DNA from: CAZFER01 sp964517495
GTDB lineage: Bacteria > Hinthialibacterota > Hinthialibacteria > Hinthialibacterales > Hinthialibacteraceae
DNA length: 64,000 nt
NCBI GenBank assembly: GCA_964517495.1
Contig: CAZFER010000017.1
Location: 26,728-90,727, forward strand
Reading direction: 5' to 3'
Shown piece by piece: positions 18,100 through 26,333 of this stretch. Within the stretch, counting starts at the first letter, position 1, and every line of letters starts with the position of its first letter. The position numbers and the translations under genes were made by a program. Under the pieces are notes generated by a model. It did not search any database, was not told where the DNA came from, and saw nothing but the letters and a program-made list of their open reading frames with translations.

Positions 18100-18743
18100 C
18101 CAAGTTCCTTTACAACAGTTGAAACATACACTCTCTTATTATGGAAAGAACGAAATCGAGTTAATGTACGCCGATCATATAAATGAAATCCAAACTTATT
18201 GAATACCTTCTCTGTCCGCCGATGATCATATGTTTGAATTTGTCCATAAATGATACGCACACCTTTTGCTTTGGCTTTTTCTTCAAATGCAGTCAAAAGT
18301 CGAACACCTACTCCAACATTGCGATATTCGGGTAATATGTTAAAGTGAAAATGACCAGCGTTTTTAGGAGCCTTGGGGGTTTCGCGTCCCCCTCGAAAAC
18401 AACACCATTTTAAAAATGCCCGGCTGGCAGAATTATACCGCCCCAAAATAAAGCGCCACATTACTTTTGGTGCTATCAAACATCCCATTAAGTAGCCTGA
18501 AACAATAGTATGGTAATAAGGCCGTAAACTGGCCAATAAATAACCAACCACTTCCTCATCGGCGTTAACCACAAAGCAGTTTTCTGGTTCCCAATCCGTA
18601 TAATAGCGAGTAAAAAAATCGGCAAACACCTCTCGATCATCAAACACAGGATCTATGGGTGCACCAGAAAAGCCCGTTTCACAACAAATGTGGCGTACAG
18701 CGGCTCGATCAGCCGGTGAGTACGGCCTTATAATGGGTTTCAT
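18096..18743 (-). CDS. GNAT-family N-acetyltransferase
   Basis: About 215 residues from ATG 18743 (MKPIIRPYSPAD). A longer frame to 18893 runs through the upstream glycosyltransferase and has no homology-like content, so I reject it; ATG 18764 is an alternative. Features of the GNAT fold: the first strand IIRPYSPADRAAV, the mid-strand CFVVNADEEVVGYLLA, and the acetyl-CoA loop HFHFNILPEYRNVGVGVRLLTAFEEKAKAKG, whose R/Q-x-x-G-x-G/A motif is modified to RNVGVGVR. The start lies 35 bases inside the end of the glycosyltransferase gene and the stop overlaps the deacetylase start, so three genes are translationally linked. The acceptor is unknown; an amino sugar is plausible from context. Confidence 0.82.
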   Translation of the reverse strand: MKPIIRPYSPADRAAVRHICCETGFSGAPIDPVFDDREVFADFFTRYYTDWEPENCFVVNADEEVVGYLLASLRPYYHTIVSGYLMGCLIAPKVMWRFILGRYNSASRAFLKWCCFRGGRETPKAPKNAGHFHFNILPEYRNVGVGVRLLTAFEEKAKAKGVRIIYGQIQTYDHRRTEKVFNKFGFHLYDRRTLTRFRSFHNKRVYVSTVVKELG

Positions 18744-19959
18744 TCCGTTTATCGTCTCTCTCATGATCAAGGGCAGAAAAAGTCTCTGCAGATTCGCCGG
18801 AAATGATATGCGAATATAAAGCCAGAATCTTTTCAAATGTGTTTTGAATGGAAAAATGATCAACAATTCTCTGCCGCCGTGATTGGCGATCATTTGAATT
18901 ACTCAAATTGCGTATTCTTCTAACTGCGGTGGCCAAACATTCCGATGAAGATGATTCAGCCATAATTAAAGGCTCCTCCCCAGCCACAGAATCATCCAAT
19001 CCACCGTTTTTCACAGCCAAAACCCTTGTTCCACACGCTTGAGCTTCCAACGAAGTAATGCCAAACGTTTCCCATGTTCCCGCATGAACGTAAAGATCAG
19101 CGGCACAGTAGAATGCACGCAGTCTCGAAGTTAATCGGCTATATTGATACCATGTGACATCATGCCGTTTTCGCGTCACCCGTTCAACCAATCTTCGGCA
19201 CTCACCATCTCCCACCAGCAACAAGTGATATCGTCCCTCCTCTGTTGTGTCGTGGGATAATTGCTCAATTAATCCGATTAATGAACGAATATTTTTTTCA
19301 CGCGCAATTCGCCCCACAAAAAGTAATAAATAATCCTCAGGAGATAAACCCAATTCCCGGCGAATTTCCGCCCCTTCATCACTGGGAAAAAAAACATTCA
19401 CATCTGTCCCCAGGGGAATCCGAACGACTCGCTGGATTCCACATTGGGTTAAAACCTCTTCCATCCGTTTGCTGGCAACAATGGTGGCATCCATGCGATT
19501 GTATAAATCCATGATATAGTGATGAATTCGATTTGATAAAAAACACTCTATACGGCTTCCACAAAAACGCCGTATGGTTCGGCCCAACGCCCGGGGAAAA
19601 TCGGAATGATAAAACGCCACGATAGGAATATTGAATTTCCGGGCGGCTCTCAAAGCAATCCAGGCTGAGCGGTATGGATCCCCAACTTCAATTAAATCAG
19701 GCCTCTCTTTATCAACAATCGCATGTATCTTTTTTTGATTCGTCAGCATTCGATAACTGATTGAACCAACCAATCGCAATGATTTCACTTGGTAAAATGT
19801 TGTGTTGTGCCGGGTTGTTATCGAATCTTCATCACCTGGGACAATAACAATATGTTCAACATCTGATCGTTGGGCGAAATGACGCATCTTATCCTCCAGA
19901 TAGCGGCGTACCCCACCACCCAAAGGGCTATAAAACTGAACCACATCACAAAGTTTCAT
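18709..19959 (-). CDS. GT4-type glycosyltransferase
   Basis: A 416-residue GT-B fold enzyme. The N-terminal Gly-rich loop reads YSPLGGGVRRYLEDK. The nucleotide-sugar domain has LLLFVGRIAREKNI, the strand YHLLLVGDGECR, and the family signature ETFGITSLEAQACGTRVLAV, in which Glu-x7-Glu (E..SLE) is the donor-binding acid pair of GT4. It probably transfers a hexose to a lipid-linked or lipid A-type acceptor. It is first in the minus-strand run that continues with acetyltransferase, deacetylase and flippase-like genes. The divergent TPR gene starts 153 bases away, so this interval holds promoters in both directions. Confidence 0.9.
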   Translation of the reverse strand: MKLCDVVQFYSPLGGGVRRYLEDKMRHFAQRSDVEHIVIVPGDEDSITTRHNTTFYQVKSLRLVGSISYRMLTNQKKIHAIVDKERPDLIEVGDPYRSAWIALRAARKFNIPIVAFYHSDFPRALGRTIRRFCGSRIECFLSNRIHHYIMDLYNRMDATIVASKRMEEVLTQCGIQRVVRIPLGTDVNVFFPSDEGAEIRRELGLSPEDYLLLFVGRIAREKNIRSLIGLIEQLSHDTTEEGRYHLLLVGDGECRRLVERVTRKRHDVTWYQYSRLTSRLRAFYCAADLYVHAGTWETFGITSLEAQACGTRVLAVKNGGLDDSVAGEEPLIMAESSSSECLATAVRRIRNLSNSNDRQSRRQRIVDHFSIQNTFEKILALYSHIISGESAETFSALDHERDDKRNETHYKAVLTG

Positions 19960-20050
19960 TTCGCCTCACTTCCCGGCCTTTTGTTCGCACGACTACCTTA
20001 CCTTAAAAAAGAATGTTTTCCAATATATATACAAATAATTAACGAACTAT

Positions 20051-20078
20051 TTGATTTGACGATAACGCATGATATACT
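20051..20078 (+). promoter_or_regulatory. candidate sigma-70-type promoter for the TPR gene
   Basis: TTGATT at 20051-20056 and TATACT at 20073-20078 with a 16-base spacer, 35 bases before the TPR protein start. Pattern match only. Confidence 0.5.
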
Positions 20079-20112
20079 TATGACTCGATATTTAAATAAA
20101 AGAAGGAGTTAA

Positions 20113-21033
20113 ATGAATAAACATATGTTATTTCAATGCTTGGGAAAAGGAATTTTCACACTTTGCCTTCTATCTATTTTTATCGTCATTCCCCTGAGAG
20201 CGAACGCAGATGCACCTAACTCTAAGCCACTTAGTAACATAGAGTCATCAAATTCCACTTTTAAACGTGGCATTGAATATTACCTTGATAAACAATACGA
20301 AAAAGCCGAGTTAATCTTTCGTCAATGTGTACAGACTGAACCCAAAAATGCCGAATATATGTGTTGGCTTGCCCAAACAATGGGCTTTCTCCTTGCTGAA
20401 CAAGCTATGCAAGGCGTATCAAATCTCACCCTGCTCCCTGAAGGCCGGCGCGTCAAAAATTTATATCAAGAAGCAATGAAAGCGGATCCCCAAAATGAGC
20501 GTGCACGTATAGGTTATGCCATCATTTTACGTGATATACCCGCTATTCTGGGGGGAAGTGTTGATAAAGCCGAAAAACTTCTCCAAAGTGTATTGGATGA
20601 TAATCCAAACAACATTTTTGCTTATCACCATTTGGGAACGTTATATATTCGCAAGCGGCATGATTTGCAAAAAGGGATGGATTGTCTAGAAAAAGTCATT
20701 TCTGTTGCTGAAGCGAAACAACTAACTGTAGAAGAAAAATTTAAATTGGATAATACATACCATGCTCTGGGAAAGACCTATTTGGATGAACTCAAAAACC
20801 CTGAGAAAGCGATTCCTTATTTTGAAAAAGCGGTTGATTTGGATGGGGCTTCCGCTGTTGAATTAATAGATTTATCCAATGCTTATTATATGAAAGACAA
20901 TATTTCAAAAGCAAAGGATTGCCTTCATAAAGCCGCCCAAATCGTTAAGAAAAACAAGTATAAACGATTCTCATCTCAACTAAATGAACTGGCGGAAAAA
21001 ATGAATACTGAGGTTGATCTGGGGTTTTCTTAA
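20113..21033 (+). CDS. exported TPR-repeat protein
   Basis: A 306-residue protein with a signal peptide (basic start, hydrophobic core FTLCLLSIFIVIPL, Ala-rich end near residue 33). At least four tetratricopeptide repeats follow, at about 52-85 (GIEYYLDKQYEKAELIFRQC), 112-150, 160-195 and 210-250, each with the alternating small/aromatic pattern. TPR superhelices mediate protein-protein contacts; no catalytic motif is present. AGAAGGAG lies six bases before ATG 20113 and a promoter candidate precedes it. It is a single-gene unit, convergent with the GntR regulator. Partners cannot be inferred. Confidence 0.85.
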   Translation: MNKHMLFQCLGKGIFTLCLLSIFIVIPLRANADAPNSKPLSNIESSNSTFKRGIEYYLDKQYEKAELIFRQCVQTEPKNAEYMCWLAQTMGFLLAEQAMQGVSNLTLLPEGRRVKNLYQEAMKADPQNERARIGYAIILRDIPAILGGSVDKAEKLLQSVLDDNPNNIFAYHHLGTLYIRKRHDLQKGMDCLEKVISVAEAKQLTVEEKFKLDNTYHALGKTYLDELKNPEKAIPYFEKAVDLDGASAVELIDLSNAYYMKDNISKAKDCLHKAAQIVKKNKYKRFSSQLNELAEKMNTEVDLGFS

Positions 21034-21072
21034 TCATTGACCCAAAATAGAGCAGGTTAAAAAATCGTAAAT

Positions 21073-21819
21073 TCAGTCCTCATTTGGTGTACGGACTGAC
21101 TCGAATGTAATGCGATGCAGTTTTGATACGGAAATAATTCGGATAAAAGCCACCACACGATTGTTATTGGTATAAAGTATTCGATCGGCGAGCAAAGCTG
21201 TCTCACTGTTTTTTTTACGCAATAATTCCGCTTCTTTTTCTTCCAATGTGGTTACTTCCACTGAATCGGCACAACGGGAAACATGTACTCCATATTTTTT
21301 GGTGATTAGTTCCAGTAATGATGAAGAACGAAGATCCTCCAACGGTAGGCCTGGACATAACCCATGGGATACATAGGAAGTCTCTAACACCACAGGCTCA
21401 TCATGAATCAAGCGCAACCTTGTTACCTTAAATACTTGATGCCCATTTTCCATCGAAAATAATTCGCTCATATCCTCCGGAGCGACTGTTACCATTTTTT
21501 GAACCACTTCCGTGTCCCACTCAATCCCGAAATCAAGAACATTCTCTGTTAAATTTGTATATAACCAAACACCATTATTTCCTGTTGGCTTTTTAACAAA
21601 AGTCCCTCTTCCCGCCGTCTTTTGGACATACCCCCGGCGAGCCAGTTCCTGCATCGCCGAGCGGACCACCGCTTTGCTTACCCCTTGCTGGCTGCATAAT
21701 TGATCTTCGGTGGGTAATTTGCTCCCCACTGCCAACTCGCTTCGCTCAATCGCTTCTTCGATAATTTCAACTAACTGCAGATAAAGCTTACGTGGATTAT
21801 AACGGTCTATTAAGCGCAT
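21073..21819 (-). CDS. GntR-family transcriptional regulator, HutC/UTRA subgroup
   Basis: A 248-residue protein. Residues 8-76 are the GntR winged helix (YLQLVEIIEEAI, GSKLPTEDQLCSQQGVSKAVVRSAMQELARRGYV, GRGTFV). Residues about 95-245 are a UTRA ligand-binding domain (VFKVTRLRLIHDEPVVLETSYV ... LLELITKKYGV). UTRA regulators usually sense sugars, amino sugars or histidine-pathway compounds. The divergently transcribed gene is an exported TIM-barrel sugar isomerase, a plausible target. A perfect 16-bp palindrome sits directly before its own start codon, suggesting autorepression. Confidence 0.9.
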   Translation of the reverse strand: MRLIDRYNPRKLYLQLVEIIEEAIERSELAVGSKLPTEDQLCSQQGVSKAVVRSAMQELARRGYVQKTAGRGTFVKKPTGNNGVWLYTNLTENVLDFGIEWDTEVVQKMVTVAPEDMSELFSMENGHQVFKVTRLRLIHDEPVVLETSYVSHGLCPGLPLEDLRSSSLLELITKKYGVHVSRCADSVEVTTLEEKEAELLRKKNSETALLADRILYTNNNRVVAFIRIISVSKLHRITFESVRTPNED

Positions 21820-21820
21820 G

Positions 21821-21836
21821 ATTATAATATTATAAT
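21821..21836. promoter_or_regulatory. palindromic operator candidate in front of the GntR gene
   Basis: ATTATAATATTATAAT is perfectly self-complementary and lies one base from the GntR start codon, covering its ribosome-binding region. A second short palindrome, ATAATTAT, lies at 21851-21858. GntR proteins bind A+T-rich inverted repeats in such positions. Confidence 0.55.
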
Positions 21837-22180
21837 GTTTTTGTTTGATGATAATTATAGCAACATTGTATCAACCTGTCAACAAAACCTCAAGAAATAA
21901 TACTTCATATCACAAACTTTTTTTTACACGCCAGAATGGGACACATGGTGATTATAGTGGAAGAACTTTCAAAAACAGGCTTTTATATAGCTCTCATATT
22001 AGTAGGATTCACCGTTTTTGCCGAATGGTTGTGCCAGACCTATATTCAAAAATATGATTGGAATATCATGATAGGGGTTTTTGAAAAACAACTTTTCATG
22101 ACTTGAAATACTTTTCAAAAACAGTCTTTTCGTCTAATTAACAAACATAACCAGAACAATACATGAGGAGAATTTTAGCC
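21837..22180. other. intergenic region with a spaced direct repeat
   Basis: Divergent interval between the GntR regulator and the isomerase gene. CTTTCAAAAACAGGCTTTT at 21966 recurs as CTTTTCAAAAACAGTCTTTT at 22111, about 145 bases apart. The second copy lies about 50 bases before the isomerase start and could be an upstream regulatory site. No open frame of coding character was seen. Confidence 0.4.
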
Positions 22181-23053
22181 ATGTCCAACATTCAATTAAA
22201 CCGCCGTTCAGCCTTAACATTCCTCACCGCCGGAGTAGCAGCTACAACTATTTTGCCCAAAACTGCTTTTGCTCAAGATAAGTCATTGAAAGGAAACATA
22301 AAACAGTCTGTTTCCAAATGGTGTTTTAATCAATATATTGAAGACCATTCATTGGAGGATTTCGTACAACAATGTGCAAAACGAGGTCTTGTGGGTATAG
22401 ATTTAGTTAATTCAAACGAATGGCCCGTCATTAAGAAACATGGTTTGATTCCCACCATGGTGCCTGGTGCGGGCGGAATTGTTAACGGCCTCAACGACAA
22501 AAAGAATCATAAAAATTGCATGGAACAATTCAAGAAAAATATTCCTCTGGCAGCAGAGAACAACATCCGTAATGTCATCACCTTTTCAGGAAACCGTCAT
22601 GGCATGACCGATTATGAAGGGTGGGATAACTGCACTGAGATTCTGAAAGAAGCCGTCAAAATCGCTGAGGACCATGGTGTTATCATTTGCATGGAACTCC
22701 TTAACAGTAAGGTTGATCATAAAGATTATATGTGTGATCGTACCCTTTGGGGGGTGGAACTCTGCAAGCGGGTTGGTTCCCCTAATTTTAAATTGCTTTA
22801 CGATATTTATCACATGCAAATCATGGAAGGTGATATTATCCGTACCATCAACCGTTACCATGAATATATTGGCCATTATCATACCGGTGGCAATCCAGGC
22901 CGAAAAGATATTGATACATCGCAGGAACTTTATTATCCTGCCATTATGGAAGCCATTGTCAAAACAGGTTTTGACGGCTACGTGGCTCATGAATTTGTTC
23001 CTAAAAAAGGGTTGGAATCATTGGAAACCGCCATTGCCCTTTGTGATGTTTAA
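22181..23053 (+). CDS. Tat-exported TIM-barrel sugar isomerase/epimerase (hydroxypyruvate-isomerase-like)
   Basis: A 290-residue protein from ATG 22181, preceded by GAGGAG at 22165-22170; an upstream in-frame ATG at 22163 overlaps that site and is rejected. Residues 1-32 are a twin-arginine signal (LNRRSALTFLTAGVAA ... AFA). The rest is an AP-endonuclease-2/xylose-isomerase-type barrel: GIDLVNSNEWP, the metal-ligand Glu in VIICMELLNSKVDH, LLYDIYHMQIMEGD with its Asp and His ligands, GHYHTGGNPGR, and the final Glu in GYVAHEFVP. These give the Glu-Asp-His-Glu metal site of hydroxypyruvate isomerase and related enzymes. Exported versions are common in glycan-degrading planctomycete-like bacteria; the substrate is unknown. 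It is probably controlled by the divergent GntR protein. Confidence 0.87.
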   Translation: MSNIQLNRRSALTFLTAGVAATTILPKTAFAQDKSLKGNIKQSVSKWCFNQYIEDHSLEDFVQQCAKRGLVGIDLVNSNEWPVIKKHGLIPTMVPGAGGIVNGLNDKKNHKNCMEQFKKNIPLAAENNIRNVITFSGNRHGMTDYEGWDNCTEILKEAVKIAEDHGVIICMELLNSKVDHKDYMCDRTLWGVELCKRVGSPNFKLLYDIYHMQIMEGDIIRTINRYHEYIGHYHTGGNPGRKDIDTSQELYYPAIMEAIVKTGFDGYVAHEFVPKKGLESLETAIALCDV

Positions 23054-23087
23054 ATTGAGCCACTTGTCCCGCAAATCAAACTTCATA

Positions 23088-23116
23088 GGGGGAAACACGC
23101 TTGTTTCCCCCTTTTT
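23088..23116 (+). terminator. rho-independent terminator after the isomerase gene
   Basis: Ten-base-pair stem GGGGGAAACA (23088-23097) with TGTTTCCCCC (23102-23111), four-base loop, followed by TTTTT. Confidence 0.95.
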
Positions 23117-23204
23117 CATCAACGCTTTAAACGTACCATAATTTAAAACATGATTTTAAAAGTGATCCAACCAAATGATTATGTTTATTGGATCGGAGAA
23201 TATA

Positions 23205-23819
23205 ATGTCAGAACTTCCAATTGTTCAGAACAATGAGTTTTCAGAACTATCAGCAGCGCTAAGTGACAGCCGCCCATCCTGGCACGAATATTTTATGATG
23301 ATGGCCAAACTGGCCGCTACACGTTCAACCTGTTTTTCCCGCCCGGTGGGCGCGTTAATCGTGAAAGACCGGCGGGTCTTATCCACGGGGTATAACGGTG
23401 CACCTCCTGGAACATGGCATTGCACAGACGAAAAAAAGTGCTTTTGGCGCCAACCAGAAAATCATGTTCCCGGGATTGAACCCCGCGACTTGTCCCGCGC
23501 TATCCATGCTGAGATGAATGCCATCGCCCATGCTGCCCGGAATGGAATCAGCATTGAAGGTGGTATTTTATACTGCACCCTTTCACCCTGCATGAACTGT
23601 TTCAAAGTTTTGATTAGTGCCGGGATCAAAGAGATATATTTCGAGCATATTTATGATTTTAATAACCAGGGGGGAGACCGCTTTTTGTTGGATTATTACC
23701 AGCAATATCAAGAACTTATCGCGGTTACCCAACTAAAAATATCCGATCAGAGCTATGCAATAGCCAACCAATTCATATCCGATATCACATCCCAGCGGCG
23801 CCATGATCATTATTCCTGA
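23205..23819 (+). CDS. deoxycytidylate (dCMP) deaminase family protein
   Basis: A 204-residue protein from ATG 23205, which has GGAG at 23195-23198; an upstream start at 23175 adds residues without a site. The zinc site is complete: His101-Ala-Glu103 and Pro-Cys129-x2-Cys132 (HAEMNAIAHA, SPCMNC). RPVGALIVKDRRVLSTGYNGAPPG is the dCMP-deaminase/ComEB signature. Such enzymes convert dCMP to dUMP, the precursor of dTMP. A further His72-Cys73 and Cys79 between the halves may form the second zinc site seen in some dCMP deaminases. The C-terminal 50 residues extend past the catalytic core. Single gene between a terminator and an empty interval. Confidence 0.9.
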   Translation: MSELPIVQNNEFSELSAALSDSRPSWHEYFMMMAKLAATRSTCFSRPVGALIVKDRRVLSTGYNGAPPGTWHCTDEKKCFWRQPENHVPGIEPRDLSRAIHAEMNAIAHAARNGISIEGGILYCTLSPCMNCFKVLISAGIKEIYFEHIYDFNNQGGDRFLLDYYQQYQELIAVTQLKISDQSYAIANQFISDITSQRRHDHYS

Positions 23820-24155
23820 TGTAACTGGCAGTAATTGAAATGGAATAAATCAATACAATTTCACAGATACTTTCAGTATCCAGCCATCATGCTTCATAGC
23901 ACATAAGTATCATATCTTTACATATTAAAAAAAATCAATTTATTTTTCCCTCCTTTATTAATATTTCATTAAAACTGACGATAACTCTACTAAAGGATGG
24001 GAAAATTTTTCTCCCGCAGGAAAAAAATGCCGACCCGAAAGATTATTACATTCCCTTCCCAGACCGTAAGTCTTTTAGTTAAAGATAGTTAAAAGAAGTA
24101 TACGGGGAAAGATAAATTGGCACACCCTTTACTTATTAAAGTAAAGGAGGTGAAA
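23820..24155. other. 335-bp interval without a gene
   Basis: A+T-rich, no open frame of coding character, no RNA gene recognised. A strong Shine-Dalgarno sequence (AAAGGAGGTGA at 24143-24153) at its end belongs to the next gene. Confidence 0.6.
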
Positions 24156-24530
24156 ATGAAAATCCTTATCAACGAAGCCAATGAAGACATAAGAACGTTA
24201 TACCAAGCCATCTTCTCTCCATATGAAGCTGAGATCACTTTTGCTGATGATATCAATGAAGCAGAAGAATGGGCTAAAAATGGAGAATTTGACGTGGTAT
24301 TTCTGGAAGTTGGCTTTCCTGATATGGAAGGAATAATGGCTGCGGACCGCATGTTTAATAAAAATCCCAATCAATCATTGGTATTAGTATCATCTGTTCC
24401 TATAAATAAAACAGTCATAAGTGAAGCCATCAAACATCCTGTTCGCTATTTTATGAAACCATTTGATATTCAAAGCATTCGAACATTTTTGCAATACCAA
24501 ACCAACCGGCTGGCCGCTTCAGCCGCTTAA
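24156..24530 (+). CDS. stand-alone receiver-like protein lacking the phospho-acceptor Asp
   Basis: A 124-residue protein. ATG 24156 is chosen because a near-perfect AAAGGAGGTGA lies just before it; the longer frame from 24117 reads through that site. The fold pattern is a CheY-like receiver (MKILINEANEDI, then FDVVFLEVGFPDMEG, then LVLVSS, then VRYFMKPFD). The usual phospho-acceptor Asp is Glu51, and the acidic pair after strand 1 is Glu7-Ala8 with Asn9, so metal binding and phosphorylation are likely lost or mimicked. The switch Ser (79/80) and Lys101 remain. It is therefore a degenerate receiver, perhaps constitutively in an active-like state. There is no output domain. Confidence 0.8.
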   Translation: MKILINEANEDIRTLYQAIFSPYEAEITFADDINEAEEWAKNGEFDVVFLEVGFPDMEGIMAADRMFNKNPNQSLVLVSSVPINKTVISEAIKHPVRYFMKPFDIQSIRTFLQYQTNRLAASAA

Positions 24531-24540
24531 TCCTCAAAAA

Positions 24541-25173
24541 TCAAACAATTAATTTACGGACCCGTTTAAACTGTTCTGTTCCCGCTTCATACATTAATTC
24601 AAACAATACCGATTCTGTATTCGTCAATATCGCGCCGGCATGTTGCATACGTTCGAGTGCCAAATCCCGGTTAAAGTCACTCCGTGAGCAGGTTGCCAAT
24701 ACGGGGAGATGGACAGAATAATCATTAGCCAGCAAATCAAGAACGGATTGCAACACGCAGACATGGGTTTCAACGCCCGTCACGATAACCTGCTTCCGTT
24801 TCGTGGCTTCGAGAATCTGCCAAAAATCTTCATTTCCACAGCAGCTAAACGTCATTTTTTCAACTATGGATTCCTCATCAATTTCTTTTCCGACCTCTTC
24901 CACTATTTGTCCCAAGCCTTGGGGATATTGCAACGTAGCGATTACAGGCACATTGAGCATCTTGCATCCCTCGATTAAACGAACAATTTCGGGGGTAACC
25001 GCTTCACGTTGTTCCATCACTCGGACCATGCGTTCTTGATAATCAATAACCAGCATGACTGTATCATCCTGCCTTAAAATTGATTCATGATGTTTATGCT
25101 TTCGGCGGCGTGATCGTAGTGAGGTTTTCTTTTTCGTTGTATCTTTCATTGACATTGCGTTATTTGGGCTCAT
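24541..25173 (-). CDS. isochorismatase-family cysteine hydrolase
   Basis: A 210-residue protein. The first 35 residues are very basic (KKKTSLRSRRRKHKHH) and unusual for the family. Catalytic residues are in place: Asp44 (MLVIDYQERM), Lys106 (VEKMTFSCC) and nucleophile Cys139 (VTGVETHVCVLQS). This matches the nicotinamidase/YcaC-like branch of the isochorismatase superfamily; the exact substrate is not predictable. It follows the zinc-protein gene on the same strand with a 33-base gap, so the two may be cotranscribed. The basic tail might bind nucleic acid or membranes. Confidence 0.85.
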   Translation of the reverse strand: MSPNNAMSMKDTTKKKTSLRSRRRKHKHHESILRQDDTVMLVIDYQERMVRVMEQREAVTPEIVRLIEGCKMLNVPVIATLQYPQGLGQIVEEVGKEIDEESIVEKMTFSCCGNEDFWQILEATKRKQVIVTGVETHVCVLQSVLDLLANDYSVHLPVLATCSRSDFNRDLALERMQHAGAILTNTESVLFELMYEAGTEQFKRVRKLIV

Positions 25174-25206
25174 TACAAACCTCCCAATGTGAGTCCTGTC
25201 GTTTGC

Positions 25207-26247
25207 TTATGATTCTTCCACTTCGTCCTTGGTTTCGAAGTGGTGTTTGTAGAGTTCTTCCACTTCGTTTACAAAATTTTGTTGATTTGAGCTTGATATT
25301 TGTTTAAGCCGGTTATCCGCGTAATTGCGGGCATAGCGTAAACACTTTTTTCCGGCTTCTTCATTTGAAAATTTAAAATGAAGTTTTGCCATTAAAAGAT
25401 TCATTCCCCCATCTTTCAATTCAATGGGAATGGAGTTTAAATCGTCATTGTCAAAACTCAATTGCATGTATCTATAGGCTTCTTGCCAATAATCCTGAAT
25501 CAAATCAGCATGTTTTTTTTCATCGGTCTGGTCAATATTTTGAATTAATTCTTCAAGAAATTGTATACTTTGAAGGTAATTGGTCCCAATAAAATAGAAA
25601 CGCGGTTCGGATGATTTCATATCCAAAGGATTATCTTCAAACTGGGTTTCAATGGCGGTTTTAAGGGTTTCATGATCCCAAGTGGCTGGTTCCACATCAT
25701 GGTTGAATGCGATACGTACCATTTGGCAATATCGATCCACGGCAAAGCAGGCCAAGGCCGTGATATAATCCCTCGGATCTGAAAACATCAATGTGAAAAA
25801 AGGAAGGCCGATTTGTTCTTTATTGTTCCAGATTTTCTCGAATGTTGCGCGAGTTCGAGTATTTACTGGTCGGTTATTTTTTTTATCCAGAATCGCACTT
25901 TCTCGTTCGAACAAACTGAAGGTATCCACTAAAACTTTGAAACGATCTTCCGTGGTTCGTTCAAAATATTCTTTCATTTGTTTATGTTTGGAGGGGCTGC
26001 GGAAAAAGTATTTATGATTATCGACACCAAAAGAATATTCATTTGATGCAGTTAAGCAATTTGGACAAATGGTTGTTTTCAAAACATCAGGGTACTCATC
26101 ATATTCTGCTACGGGTTTGGTATGAGCGACCATCCATTCGTCATATAAAATGATCTGACTTTTGGTAATGAACTGATAGTTGATCATATCTGATTCACAT
26201 GTCAGACAATTGGTCTCCCGTTTCCATAAAGCCTTTTTCTTAGGCAT
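25207..26247 (-). CDS. predicted zinc-binding protein (DUF2225-like)
   Basis: A 346-residue cytoplasmic protein. It begins with two Cys-x2-Cys pairs, CLTC near residue 15 and CPNC near residue 61, which could form one zinc site. A long helical, TPR-like C-terminal region follows, with cysteine-poor repeats around 170-340. The layout of an N-terminal double CxxC followed by helical repeats resembles DUF2225 proteins found in Firmicutes and other phyla, function unknown. It precedes the isochorismatase-type gene by 33 bases on the same strand. Family assignment is moderate. Confidence 0.6.
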   Translation of the reverse strand: MPKKKALWKRETNCLTCESDMINYQFITKSQIILYDEWMVAHTKPVAEYDEYPDVLKTTICPNCLTASNEYSFGVDNHKYFFRSPSKHKQMKEYFERTTEDRFKVLVDTFSLFERESAILDKKNNRPVNTRTRATFEKIWNNKEQIGLPFFTLMFSDPRDYITALACFAVDRYCQMVRIAFNHDVEPATWDHETLKTAIETQFEDNPLDMKSSEPRFYFIGTNYLQSIQFLEELIQNIDQTDEKKHADLIQDYWQEAYRYMQLSFDNDDLNSIPIELKDGGMNLLMAKLHFKFSNEEAGKKCLRYARNYADNRLKQISSSNQQNFVNEVEELYKHHFETKDEVEES

Positions 26248-26333
26248 GTCCTATCCTCCAAAGCCTTCTGAAACTGTAATACCTTTCCCCTCATATTCAT
26301 CTGGTTATACATTAAATTTAAAAGGACTAATGT

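Noticed and set aside
18744..18893. Longer N-terminus for the GNAT acetyltransferase
   Set aside because: These codons lie inside the glycosyltransferase gene and show no acetyltransferase character.
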